Notes under the pieces: generated by a model
Seen by the model: only the letters and a program-made list of their open reading frames with translations
Databases searched by the model: none
Told to the model about the DNA's origin: nothing
Position numbers and translations under genes: made by a program
Shown: positions 35,978-43,940 of the stretch, one piece after another
How the letters are laid out: each line of letters begins with the position of its first letter
Numbering within the stretch: the stretch's first letter is position 1
Source: Candidatus Lutibacillus vidarii
GTDB taxonomy: Bacteria > Actinomycetota > Actinomycetes > Actinomycetales > Dermatophilaceae
NCBI GenBank assembly: GCA_016717165.1
Contig: JADKGA010000001.1
Coordinates: 186,001 to 250,000 of the forward strand
Direction: 5' to 3'
DNA: 64,000 nt

Positions 35978-38167
35978 GTGGTCACCCGCCTCGAGTCCAA
36001 CCCCCGTCCAGGTCGCGGTTCCGCGACACCGCTTGCCCTCGTCCCCGCCGCGCTCGCTGCGGCGACCGCGCTCCTGGCCGTTCTCCTCGCGACACGCACG
36101 ACCGGCCAGCTGGTGCCACCACCACCGGGCCTGACCGACCCCGGCGACCTGGTCCGCTACGGCCAACCGGTCGTCCGCGTGGTCCATGACCTCGCGGCCG
36201 CCATGACCCTCGGCCTGATCCTCCTCGCGGTAGGGATCGTCCCCGGGACCAGCTTCGGGCGTCGTTTGCACCGGATCCGTCGGCTGGCCGTCTGGTCCGG
36301 GTCGGTCTGGGCGCTCGCGGGGCTGGTCGGGGTCGTCCTCACCTTCTCGGACATCTCCGGAACCGCCGTGGGGGGCCCCGGCTTCCTGTCGCAGCTCCAG
36401 ACCTTCGTGTGGTCGGTCGACGTCACCCGGATCGGCCTGGTCAGCGTCGCCCTCGTCTGGGTCGCGGTGACCTTCCTCGTCATCGCGACGTCCCGGGTCG
36501 GTGTGACCGCTGCGGGCGTCTTTGCCGCCCTGGGTCTGCTCGAGCTCGCCCTCGCCGGGCACTCCTCAGGGGCGGTCGACCATGAGACGGCAGTCAACAC
36601 GATCGGCTTCCACCTCCTCGGCGCGGCGGTCTGGGTCGGCGGGCTGATGGCGCTGGCCGTCATACGCCCGATGGTGGGCAAGGACCTGCCTGTCGCCGTC
36701 CGGCGGTACTCCGTCGTGGCCGGGTGGTGCTTCCTCACCGTCCTGCTCTCGGGGGCGGTCAACGGCTGGGTGCGGCTGGGCTCGCTGGCCGGCTTCTCGA
36801 CCACGTATGGCGCCGTCCTGCTCACCAAGGTGGTCGCGCTCGGTCTGCTGGGGCTCGCCGGGTTCGCGATGCGGGCCCGGGTGGTCCACGCGCTCGGCCT
36901 GTCGCCGGCCTCGGGGCGGCTGTTCGCCCGGCTTGCCCTGGTCGAGATGGCCCTGATGGGGGTCGCCTTCGGCGCGGCCGTGGCGCTGACCCGGGCGGCC
37001 CCGCCGGTCCCCGACACCCCGCAGGCGCAGCCGACCATCGTCGACGCCTTCACCGGCTTCGCGGCCCCGCCGGCACCGGAGTCACTGACCTGGCTGACCG
37101 CCTGGCGGTGGGACTGGCTCTGGGGAACCGCCGGGGTCGTCGCGGCCCTGCTCTACCTCGGCGCGGTCGTCCGGCTCTGGCGCCGCGGTGACCGCTGGCC
37201 GATCGGGCGGACCATCTCCTGGCTCCTCGGCTGCCTCGTCTTCGTCTGGGCCTCGAGCGGGTCGCCGGGCATCTACGGCCGGGTCTCCTTCGCCTGGCAC
37301 ATGATCGAGCACATGTTCATGGCGATGGTCTCGCCGATCCTGCTCGTGCTGGGGACCCCGATCCTCCTGGTCATCCGGGTGCTGCACCCGCGGACGGATG
37401 GCACGCTCGGTCCGCGCGAGATCCTCCTCGGGTTCGTCCATTCGCGCTATATGACCATCCTCGCCAACCCCATCGTCGCCAGCTGTCTGTTCTTCTTCAG
37501 CATGGTCGTCTTCTACTACACGCCGCTGTTCGAGCTGGCGCTGCGCGCGCACGTGGGGCACGTCGCGATGGTCATCCACTTCGTCATGAGCGGCTACCTC
37601 TTCGCCTGGGTCCTCATCGGGGCGGACCCCGGCCCGCCGAAGTGGCCGGCGTCATACCGGCTGTTGATGCTCTTCGCGACGATCGGCTTCCACGCCTTCT
37701 TCGGAGTGGCGCTGACCGGGTCGTCGACCCTGCTCGTGCCCTCCTTCTTCGAGCCGCTGAACATCCCGTGGATCCCCAACCCGCTCGACGACCAGCATCA
37801 GGCCGGCGCGATCGCGTGGGGCGTCGGGGAGGTGCCCTCGCTCTTCCTCGCCCTGCTCGTCACGCTGTCGTGGATGCGCAGCGACGAGGCAGAGGCGCGA
37901 CGGCACGACCGTCAGGCCGACCGGGACGGCGATGCGGACCTGGCCGCCTATAACGCCGAGCTGGCGCGGCTGGCCGCAGAGGATGCCCGGGTGGCGGCCT
38001 ACGAGGCCGAGCAGGCCCAGGCGGTGCGGGATGCTCGGGACGCCCGGATGTCGGGGTCGCGGACCTCCTCGGGTGAGAGCTCGGGTTCCGGGGGTGCCGG
38101 CGGCGGCGTGGGTGGCCGTGGCGGTGGCGGCGGCGTGGGTGGCCGTGGCGGCGGTGCGTCGTCGTGA
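35978..38167 (+). CDS. CopD-CtaG fusion: copper resistance / cytochrome c oxidase assembly membrane protein
   Basis: A 729-residue polytopic protein. The N-terminal half (about 1-330) is CopD-like, with AGHSSGAVDHETAVNTIGFHLLGAAVWVGGLMAL. The C-terminal half (about 370-640) is the caa3-type CtaG domain, with WHMIEHMFMAMVSPILLVLGTP and HFVMSGYLFAWVLIGADPGP. Histidines in these helices probably bind copper for delivery to oxidase Cu(B). The tail after residue 645 is charged and Ala/Glu-rich, then ends in a Gly-rich repeat (GGVGGRGGG twice). GTG at 35978; its stop overlaps the next GTG. Confidence 0.88.
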   Translation: MVTRLESNPRPGRGSATPLALVPAALAAATALLAVLLATRTTGQLVPPPPGLTDPGDLVRYGQPVVRVVHDLAAAMTLGLILLAVGIVPGTSFGRRLHRIRRLAVWSGSVWALAGLVGVVLTFSDISGTAVGGPGFLSQLQTFVWSVDVTRIGLVSVALVWVAVTFLVIATSRVGVTAAGVFAALGLLELALAGHSSGAVDHETAVNTIGFHLLGAAVWVGGLMALAVIRPMVGKDLPVAVRRYSVVAGWCFLTVLLSGAVNGWVRLGSLAGFSTTYGAVLLTKVVALGLLGLAGFAMRARVVHALGLSPASGRLFARLALVEMALMGVAFGAAVALTRAAPPVPDTPQAQPTIVDAFTGFAAPPAPESLTWLTAWRWDWLWGTAGVVAALLYLGAVVRLWRRGDRWPIGRTISWLLGCLVFVWASSGSPGIYGRVSFAWHMIEHMFMAMVSPILLVLGTPILLVIRVLHPRTDGTLGPREILLGFVHSRYMTILANPIVASCLFFFSMVVFYYTPLFELALRAHVGHVAMVIHFVMSGYLFAWVLIGADPGPPKWPASYRLLMLFATIGFHAFFGVALTGSSTLLVPSFFEPLNIPWIPNPLDDQHQAGAIAWGVGEVPSLFLALLVTLSWMRSDEAEARRHDRQADRDGDADLAAYNAELARLAAEDARVAAYEAEQAQAVRDARDARMSGSRTSSGESSGSGGAGGGVGGRGGGGGVGGRGGGASS

Positions 38168-39006
38168 GGGTTGCGCTGATCCAACTCGGGTATGACGACG
38201 CCGAGCCGGTCGCAGAACGGGTCGAGCGGGCGGGTGCCCTGGTGCGCGACCAGGCCGGCGCCGATGTCGTCGTGTTGCCGGAGCTGTGGGCGCCAGGCGG
38301 CTTCGCGTACCCGAGCTGGCTGGACCGCGCCGAGCCGGTCGACGGACCGACCATGTCCGCCATGGCGGCGGCGGCCCGGTCGGCCGGGGTCTTCCTCCAC
38401 GCCGGGTCGATCGTCGAGCGGCCGGCCTCCGGTGAGCTCGGCCTCGAGGGCCGCGGGCTGTGGAACACCTCGGTGCTCTTCGCCGCGGACGGGAGCCCGG
38501 CAGCGACATACCGCAAGATCCACCGGTTCGGGTTCGGCGCGGGGGAGCCCGCGCTGATGGACGCCGGGACCGACCTGGTGACCGTGGACCTGCCGGATCG
38601 AGGCGCGGGGGTGTCGATGCGGGCTGGGGTCTCGACGTGTTATGACCTGCGCTTCCCCGAGCTCTACCGGGCCCAGCTCGACCTTGGGGTCTCGGCCTTC
38701 CTGCTGTGCTCGTGCTGGCCGGCGGCTAGGGTCGCGCACTGGTCGCTGCTCGGGCGGGCCCGGGCGGTCGAGAACCAGTGTTTCGTCATCGCGTGCAACA
38801 CCGCCGGCGAGCACGCCGGGGGGCGCATGGGCGGTCGCTCGCAGGTCGTTGCGCCGGACGGCACGGTGCTCGGTGAGGCCGGCGAGGCCGAGGAGGTTCT
38901 CGTCGTCGACCTCGACGTCGCCCAGGTCGCCGCCTGGCGAGCGGCCTTCCCCGTCCTCGCCGACCGCCGGTTATCCACACCCCCTCCTGCAAAGACACAC
39001 CTTTAG
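38164..39006 (+). CDS. Carbon-nitrogen hydrolase (nitrilase superfamily)
   Basis: Cytoplasmic amidase of the nitrilase fold, 280 residues. The catalytic triad is visible: Glu in LPELWAPGGF, Lys in YRKIHRFGF, Cys in STCYDLRFPELYR. ARAVENQCFVIACNTAG follows as usual. GTG at 38164 overlaps the CopD-CtaG stop codon (GTGA), so the two are coupled. The last 12 or so codons (after VLADRR) lie inside a palindromic repeat, and the TAG stop at 39004-39006 belongs to the repeat core. The C-terminus LSTPPPAKTHL is therefore repeat-derived. Substrate unknown; omega-amidase or a carbamoyl hydrolase are possible. Confidence 0.9.
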   Translation: MRVALIQLGYDDAEPVAERVERAGALVRDQAGADVVVLPELWAPGGFAYPSWLDRAEPVDGPTMSAMAAAARSAGVFLHAGSIVERPASGELGLEGRGLWNTSVLFAADGSPAATYRKIHRFGFGAGEPALMDAGTDLVTVDLPDRGAGVSMRAGVSTCYDLRFPELYRAQLDLGVSAFLLCSCWPAARVAHWSLLGRARAVENQCFVIACNTAGEHAGGRMGGRSQVVAPDGTVLGEAGEAEEVLVVDLDVAQVAAWRAAFPVLADRRLSTPPPAKTHL

Positions 39007-39054
39007 AACGGTTCTAAAGGTGTGTCTTTGCAGAAAGGTGGGGGGTTATCCACA
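38971..39054. repeat. Nested palindrome with DnaA-box flanks, copy 2
   Basis: Inner perfect inverted repeat with 23-base arms (38987-39009 and 39011-39033) around a single G, same core as copy 1 (GCAAAGACACACCTTTAGAA). DnaA boxes TTATCCACA occur at 38971-38979 and 39046-39054, here both on the + strand, not inverted. The left half lies inside the hydrolase gene and supplies its stop codon; the right box touches the AGGAGGAGGG ribosome site of the next gene. Confidence 0.95.
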
Positions 39055-39070
39055 GGAGGAGGGTTGACCC

Positions 39071-40120
39071 TTGCGCGCAGTGATCTACTCGGAGTACGGC
39101 GCCCTGCCGACCCTGCAGGAGGTCCCCGAACCGCGCTGTCCGGCTGACGGCGTCGTCGTCGCCGTCGAGGCGACCGGGGTCTGCCGCAGCGACTGGCACG
39201 CCTGGATGGGCCACGACCCGGTCGCCCTCCCGCACGTCCCCGGTCATGAGCTGGCCGGCTCGATCGCCGAGGTCGGCCCCGATGTCACCAGGTGGCGGGT
39301 CGGCGACCGGGTCACCGTCCCCTTCGCCTGTGGTTGCGGCACCTGCCTCGTATGCCGCGCCGGGAACTCCCAGGTCTGCCCGAACCAGACACAGCCCGGG
39401 TTCACCCACTGGGGCTCCTTCGCTGACCGGGTGGCCCTGCACGCCGCGGACTCGAACCTCATCGCCCTCCCGGGCACGGTCACCGCGGTCGACGCGGCCG
39501 CGCTCGGCTGCCGGTTCGCCACCGCCTTCGGCGCCCTCGTCGGGCGGGGACGCCTGACCAGCGGAGAGTGGCTCGTCGTCCACGGCGCGGGCGGCGTAGG
39601 TCTGTCGGCGGTGATGATCGGTATGGCGCTCGGCGCTCGAGTTGTTGCCGTCGACGTCTCCCAAGCCGCCCTCGACCAGGCCGGCGACCTCGGCGCGGAG
39701 GTCATCATACGGACAACCGATAAAGACGACCCGACCCTGGTCGCACGCCGGGTCATCGACGCAACCGAGGGCGGCGCCCACGTCAGCATCGACGCCTTCG
39801 GGTCCACCGCCACAGCGCTCGCCTCGATCGGCGGACTCCGACAGCGCGGTCGGCACGTCCAGGTCGGCCTGCTCCTCGCCGCCGACGCGGTCCTGCCGGT
39901 CGCCATGGGGCCGGTGGTGGCGCGTGAGCTCGAGATCCTCGGATCGCACGGCCTCGCGGCCGCCGGCTACCCCCCGATGATGGACCTGCTCGCCTCCGGC
40001 GCACTCGACCCCGGCCGGCTCGTCGGCCGTGTCATCAGTCTCGACGAGGCGGGCCGGGCGCTGGCCGAGCTCGGCTCACGCGGTGGCGCGCCTGGCCTTC
40101 ACGTGGTCCGACTGCGCTAG
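39071..40120 (+). CDS. Zinc-dependent alcohol dehydrogenase (MDR family)
   Basis: Medium-chain dehydrogenase of 349 residues. Catalytic zinc ligands are Cys in TGVCRSDWH and the GHE of VPGHELAGSIAEVG. Structural zinc cysteines are in CGCGTCLVCRAGNSQVC. The NAD-binding GAGGVGLSAVMIG is near 175-187. The start appears to be TTG (MRAVIYSEYG), with AGGAGGAGGG seven bases upstream; the GTG three codons later is too far in. Substrate (alcohol, polyol or formaldehyde-type) is unknown. The hydrolase gene lies 64 bases upstream, separated by the palindromic element, so co-transcription is uncertain. Confidence 0.88.
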   Translation: MRAVIYSEYGALPTLQEVPEPRCPADGVVVAVEATGVCRSDWHAWMGHDPVALPHVPGHELAGSIAEVGPDVTRWRVGDRVTVPFACGCGTCLVCRAGNSQVCPNQTQPGFTHWGSFADRVALHAADSNLIALPGTVTAVDAAALGCRFATAFGALVGRGRLTSGEWLVVHGAGGVGLSAVMIGMALGARVVAVDVSQAALDQAGDLGAEVIIRTTDKDDPTLVARRVIDATEGGAHVSIDAFGSTATALASIGGLRQRGRHVQVGLLLAADAVLPVAMGPVVARELEILGSHGLAAAGYPPMMDLLASGALDPGRLVGRVISLDEAGRALAELGSRGGAPGLHVVRLR

Positions 40121-40141
40121 CCCGTATCAAGCGGGCCAGCG
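40115..40141. terminator. Terminator between convergent genes
   Basis: Inverted repeat CGCTAGCCCG (40115-40124) and CGGGCCAGCG (40132-40141), nine of ten pairs, loop of seven. It includes the alcohol dehydrogenase stop codon and lies before the convergent sedolisin gene end. Confidence 0.6.
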
Positions 40142-40168
40142 CAGCCGGACGACCACGGCGTCGAGTCC

Positions 40169-41440
40169 TCAGAGCCCGTTGAGGCCCTTCGGCGAGCCCA
40201 GACCCGAGGGGGCGTCATACCCCTTGAGGCCGGTGCAGAGGTAGTCGCCCCCGCAGAAGCCGTTCGAGCCACCGATGACGTCGTAGAACGCCCACGGCTT
40301 CTTGTACGCCTGGCCCGGCCGGTACGTCGAGCCATTGCCCTTGGACCCGATCATGCCGGCGATCAGGGGCGCCGAGGCGCTCGTCCCACCGAGGACCAGC
40401 CAGCCCGGCGGGATGCCGAAGGGGTTGGGGTAGCTGTCGTAGACCGCGACGCCAGTGGCGGGGTCGGCAACGGCAGACAGGTCCGAGACAGTGCGCATCT
40501 GACAGTTCGGGTCGGTCTGGTGGGCAGGTTTGGCGACATAAGCCGAGCAGGAGCTGCCTGCCCCGGACCACACGTCCTCGGTCCAGCCCCGCACGTTCGG
40601 GGCACGGAACAAGCTGGTTCCGCCGACCCCGAGGACGCCGGGCAGGACGGCCGGAGCCAAGGCCGCGGTGAAACCGTAGTCGCCGGAGGACGCCACCGAG
40701 ATGGCGCCGGGCTGGTTATAGACCGACGCGAAGGACCACATGCCGCCCCACTCATTGCCGCCATAGCTGTGCGAGATGACGGTGGCGCCCAGCCGGGTCG
40801 CGGTGCGGGTGGCCGCGGCGAGATCGACGAAGTTGTTGGTCTGCGCGGTGACGAGCAGGATCGTGCAGGACGGGCATCCGGCGGAGACCATCTGCAGGTC
40901 CAAGGATCCTTCCAGGGCCCAGCCACCGTCGGGGGCCGGATAGGGGCCGGGGTCGCCGTTCTGGTTGACCTTGCGGAAGCAGCCGTTCGCTGAGGTGCAC
41001 GCGGGCAGGCCAAAGGTCGAGCGGTAGGTCGCGAGGTCGGCTTCGGCGTTGGGGACGTCGAAGGCGATGACGACCGCGACCAGCGATCTCGCGCCTACTG
41101 CCGGGAGCTTGTATGCCGCGCGAAGTTCGGCCGGGCCATAGCCGCTCGGCGTGGTCAGGGTCCCCGCGGCCGTGCGGATCTGGCGTGGTGCGGCGGCAGC
41201 GTCGGTACGGACCTTGGCCAGGCACCGGGCCTTCCCGATCGTGGTGGCCCCGCACACGTCCTGAGTCCTCGGGCCAGCCGTGGTCGGGGCGGCGGAGACC
41301 GGCTGGGCCGCGGTGAGCGCGGGTGAGCCGCTAGCCCTCGATGTCTCCGCGGCGACCGCGGGTCCGGGCAGCAGTGGTGTGACCGCGAGCGCGATCAGCG
41401 TGAACAGGCTGAGTGTGGTCCGGCGAACGGACAGTGCCAT
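40169..41440 (-). CDS. Secreted sedolisin (S53) serine peptidase
   Basis: Exported acid-type serine-carboxyl peptidase, 423 residues. Sec signal peptide 1-30 (LIALAVTPLLPGPAVAA). The sedolisin catalytic set is complete: Glu177 and Asp181 in LEGSLDLQ, oxyanion Asp254 in SSGDYG, and nucleophile Ser354 in GGTSASAP. Only about 65 residues separate the signal peptide from the catalytic start (SGYGPAELRAAYKLP), so the usual 180-residue propeptide is missing, as in many actinobacterial S53 proteins. ATG at 41440 has AAAGGGA upstream; an earlier ATG does not. It follows the companion gene by 39 bases, so they form one operon. Confidence 0.9.
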   Translation of the reverse strand: MALSVRRTTLSLFTLIALAVTPLLPGPAVAAETSRASGSPALTAAQPVSAAPTTAGPRTQDVCGATTIGKARCLAKVRTDAAAAPRQIRTAAGTLTTPSGYGPAELRAAYKLPAVGARSLVAVVIAFDVPNAEADLATYRSTFGLPACTSANGCFRKVNQNGDPGPYPAPDGGWALEGSLDLQMVSAGCPSCTILLVTAQTNNFVDLAAATRTATRLGATVISHSYGGNEWGGMWSFASVYNQPGAISVASSGDYGFTAALAPAVLPGVLGVGGTSLFRAPNVRGWTEDVWSGAGSSCSAYVAKPAHQTDPNCQMRTVSDLSAVADPATGVAVYDSYPNPFGIPPGWLVLGGTSASAPLIAGMIGSKGNGSTYRPGQAYKKPWAFYDVIGGSNGFCGGDYLCTGLKGYDAPSGLGSPKGLNGL

Positions 41441-41479
41441 GAGCGCGTTCCCTTTCGGAGCAGATGAGTGCGCCATCGG

Positions 41480-43723
41480 TCAGCGGACCGTGAAGGCGGC
41501 GGTGACGAGTTCGGTGAAGTGCCCACCGACAGCGTCGCTGATGGAGACCTTGAACCTCGCCGGTTTCGTCGTCGGTGAGGCTGGTGGGGTCGTGAACGTG
41601 ACAGTGAAGTTGCCCGACCCTTCGGAGATGACGCCGGTCCGCTGCCAGGTTCCACCGCCGTCGAAGGAGACGAACATCGCGGGGGTGGAGACCGTGATCG
41701 GTTGGGCGGCGTTGACATGGCTGACGAGCAGCCGAGCACGGGTCGTCCCAGCAGCGAGCCGCCCGGAGAGGTCGGTCGGTATCTGGTAGCGGACTGTCAT
41801 CAGGGGAAGTACCCGGCACCCGGCAGGATCTGCGCCCATCTGTGCCGCGCACTGCCAGTCGAACGGGGCGGGCTTGGTGGCCGCGGTGAGCGGGGTATCC
41901 CAGTGGGTCACGGTGTGGCTAGGAGTCTTGGCGCCGCTGACCCGCCCATCGGTCGTGTAGTCGATCGACACCGTGGATGCCGTGGAGGCCCCACCCATGG
42001 TCGCGGCGAGCTGCCCATCCCCGGACCCGACAACGAACCCGTCGAAGGCCACCTTCCAGGACGCGACCGCACGCGGACTGTCGTTGATTGGGTCTGGTGC
42101 GCCGATATGGGTGGGTTCGGCGTCGCTGAACGGGTGGGCCACCACGGTGAGCTCGTCGCCGACGACGCACGCTGGGCACAGAGTCGGGCCGAACACCGAG
42201 GCCACCTCCGAGAGCCGGGGTGTCAGAGGTGCCTTGTTCCACGTCTGGGCCCTGCTGGTCCCAGGCTGTGGTGTCCACGGCCCAGCGCTGAGGTAGCCGT
42301 AGAACGCGAAGGTGTCGGGATCGATCTCGGCGAAGTAGTCGTCGGCGACCACGGTGCCCGGAGGGGCGGCGACATACTCGGTTCGCTCCAGCGGTACGGG
42401 CACCGACATCGCGAACCCGCCCCCGCCGTAGCTCCCGATGAACGCGCGACCTGGCATGCCAAGGGCGGGTGCCGGCGAGGAGTACGACGCTCTCACTGCC
42501 GTGAGGTCCGCAGCGCGGGTGAGGAAGGTCAGTGAGCCGGGGATCCCCCCGGTGCCGATTCGCGCCACGTCATAGGTGTAGGGCGCAGCGCCGGTGGGTG
42601 AGTCCAGATGGGCCAGCGCAGACCAGTCCAGGCTTCCGACCCGCGGCGGAGCGACTGGGCTGACGCGCAAGTCGATATCGCCGAAGCCGAAGACCGTGGC
42701 ACCGAAGGTGTCGAGCTGAGCGGCGTCGGTCAGGGTCGCGCTATAGGCGAGGGCACCGAGCGTCGCGGGTCGGGGCGTGGAAAGACGCACCGGGACGGTC
42801 GCGGTCCTCGCGTCGACGGTGGCCGAGGTGGCTCCCGCGACCGGGACGTCGGTGCGAACGGCCAGTTGCACGCGGTTGGGTGTGACCGGATCCGGGGCAC
42901 TGGCCACCAGGGCATAGGTGCCGGCCGGGACACTCACCCTGGCGACGCCCCTGGAGACGAAGGCTATGCCGACATACCTCGCCATCTCCTCCATGTTGAC
43001 GACGGCGACGATGCCGTTGTTCATGGCCTTACCGTTGGCGGCGGTGGCGTTGACGGTGAGAGTGAACATCGGGAACTGGGGCTGCACGCCACCGCTCGAC
43101 GCTGCGGTGATCTTGGCGACCGAGCCGAAAAGGGTGGTGGCCGACGCCGTCCGCAGTGCCACCCCGAGCGCGGCACTGCTGGACGGCGTGACCCGACCCG
43201 TGGCGATGAGCCCCGAGCGGCTGAGGATCTCCACACCGGGTACGGCCGTGGGTGCGGAGGTGCTGGTGTAGGTCACCGTGACGGGAAGGCCGGACGGCCC
43301 GGCGGAGGTCAGCGCAAACACGTCGAACAGCGAGGGGTCGAGCCGCACGCCGAGGACCGTGGTCAGCGCCAGGGGGAAGGCGAAGGTCGTCGTCGGGGTG
43401 GTGATGACGGTCACGGCCGACCCGCTGATGCTGCTGACCCGGGGGGCCGCCCGCCCGGTGGGGGTTCGCACGACCGAGACGACATCTCCGCCGAGGATGC
43501 GGACCCGTTGCGGGCCGGTCGCGGCGTCGGCTCGGGACGTGGGGTCTGCGGCGACCGCGAGTGCGGCGGGCTGTGCGACGGCGCGCCCCAGGGTCGAGGG
43601 ACCCGGTGAAGCGGCTCGAGGGGCGGTCAGAGCGGGGGCGGCGACAGCGGGGGCAGTGAGCCCGGCGAGGGCTAGGGCGAGGGACAAGGCAGACAGAGGG
43701 GCGACGACATGACGTCGAGACAC
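41480..43723 (-). CDS. Large secreted protein of unknown function, partner of the sedolisin
   Basis: A 747-residue exported protein with a clear Sec signal peptide (LSALSLALALAGLTAPAVAA, to about 28). Residues 70-95 (RVRILGGDVVSVVRTPTGRA) resemble the GD-V motif at the N-terminus of large actinobacterial S8 subtilases. The rest looks beta-rich with Ser/Thr/Ala, including a C-terminal domain (SFDGGGTWQRTGVISEGSG). I find no Asp-His-Ser or Glu-Asp-Ser catalytic set, so it is not itself a peptidase. The GTG start at 43723 has GGAAGG eight bases upstream. A chaperone, inhibitor, substrate or adhesin role are all possible. Confidence 0.8.
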   Translation of the reverse strand: MSRRHVVAPLSALSLALALAGLTAPAVAAPALTAPRAASPGPSTLGRAVAQPAALAVAADPTSRADAATGPQRVRILGGDVVSVVRTPTGRAAPRVSSISGSAVTVITTPTTTFAFPLALTTVLGVRLDPSLFDVFALTSAGPSGLPVTVTYTSTSAPTAVPGVEILSRSGLIATGRVTPSSSAALGVALRTASATTLFGSVAKITAASSGGVQPQFPMFTLTVNATAANGKAMNNGIVAVVNMEEMARYVGIAFVSRGVARVSVPAGTYALVASAPDPVTPNRVQLAVRTDVPVAGATSATVDARTATVPVRLSTPRPATLGALAYSATLTDAAQLDTFGATVFGFGDIDLRVSPVAPPRVGSLDWSALAHLDSPTGAAPYTYDVARIGTGGIPGSLTFLTRAADLTAVRASYSSPAPALGMPGRAFIGSYGGGGFAMSVPVPLERTEYVAAPPGTVVADDYFAEIDPDTFAFYGYLSAGPWTPQPGTSRAQTWNKAPLTPRLSEVASVFGPTLCPACVVGDELTVVAHPFSDAEPTHIGAPDPINDSPRAVASWKVAFDGFVVGSGDGQLAATMGGASTASTVSIDYTTDGRVSGAKTPSHTVTHWDTPLTAATKPAPFDWQCAAQMGADPAGCRVLPLMTVRYQIPTDLSGRLAAGTTRARLLVSHVNAAQPITVSTPAMFVSFDGGGTWQRTGVISEGSGNFTVTFTTPPASPTTKPARFKVSISDAVGGHFTELVTAAFTVR

Positions 43724-43859
43724 GACTCAACCTTCCGGCCGGTCAAGCAAGCGCGGGTGGGGAGGGGCCACCCGAGGGGCAGCCGAGACGTCCCCTACCG
43801 ACCATGACGCCGTTCGCGGCCAAATGGTTGCTTCGCCGGATCCAAGACTTCGTCAACAG

Positions 43860-43939
43860 TTATCCCCACCCTGTGGATAAACCGCAAAGACACACCTTTA
43901 CAAGGGTTCTAAAGGTGTGTCTTTGCAGGTTTTCCACAG
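43860..43939. repeat. Nested palindrome with DnaA-box-like flanks, copy 3
   Basis: Inner inverted repeat with 20-base arms (43884-43903 and 43907-43926) and one mismatch, same core as the other two copies (GCAAAGACACACCTTTA). Flanks: TTATCCCCA at 43860, an exact box on the minus strand (TGTGGATAA, 43872-43880), and TTTTCCACA at 43930-43938. It ends one base before the acyl-CoA dehydrogenase stop codon and is the most diverged copy. Confidence 0.92.
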
Positions 43940-43940
43940 G

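Noticed and set aside
40169..41440. Peptidase as a subtilisin (S8)
   Set aside because: The catalytic Glu177/Asp181 with SSGDYG and GGTSASAP is the sedolisin (S53) pattern, not Asp-His-Ser.
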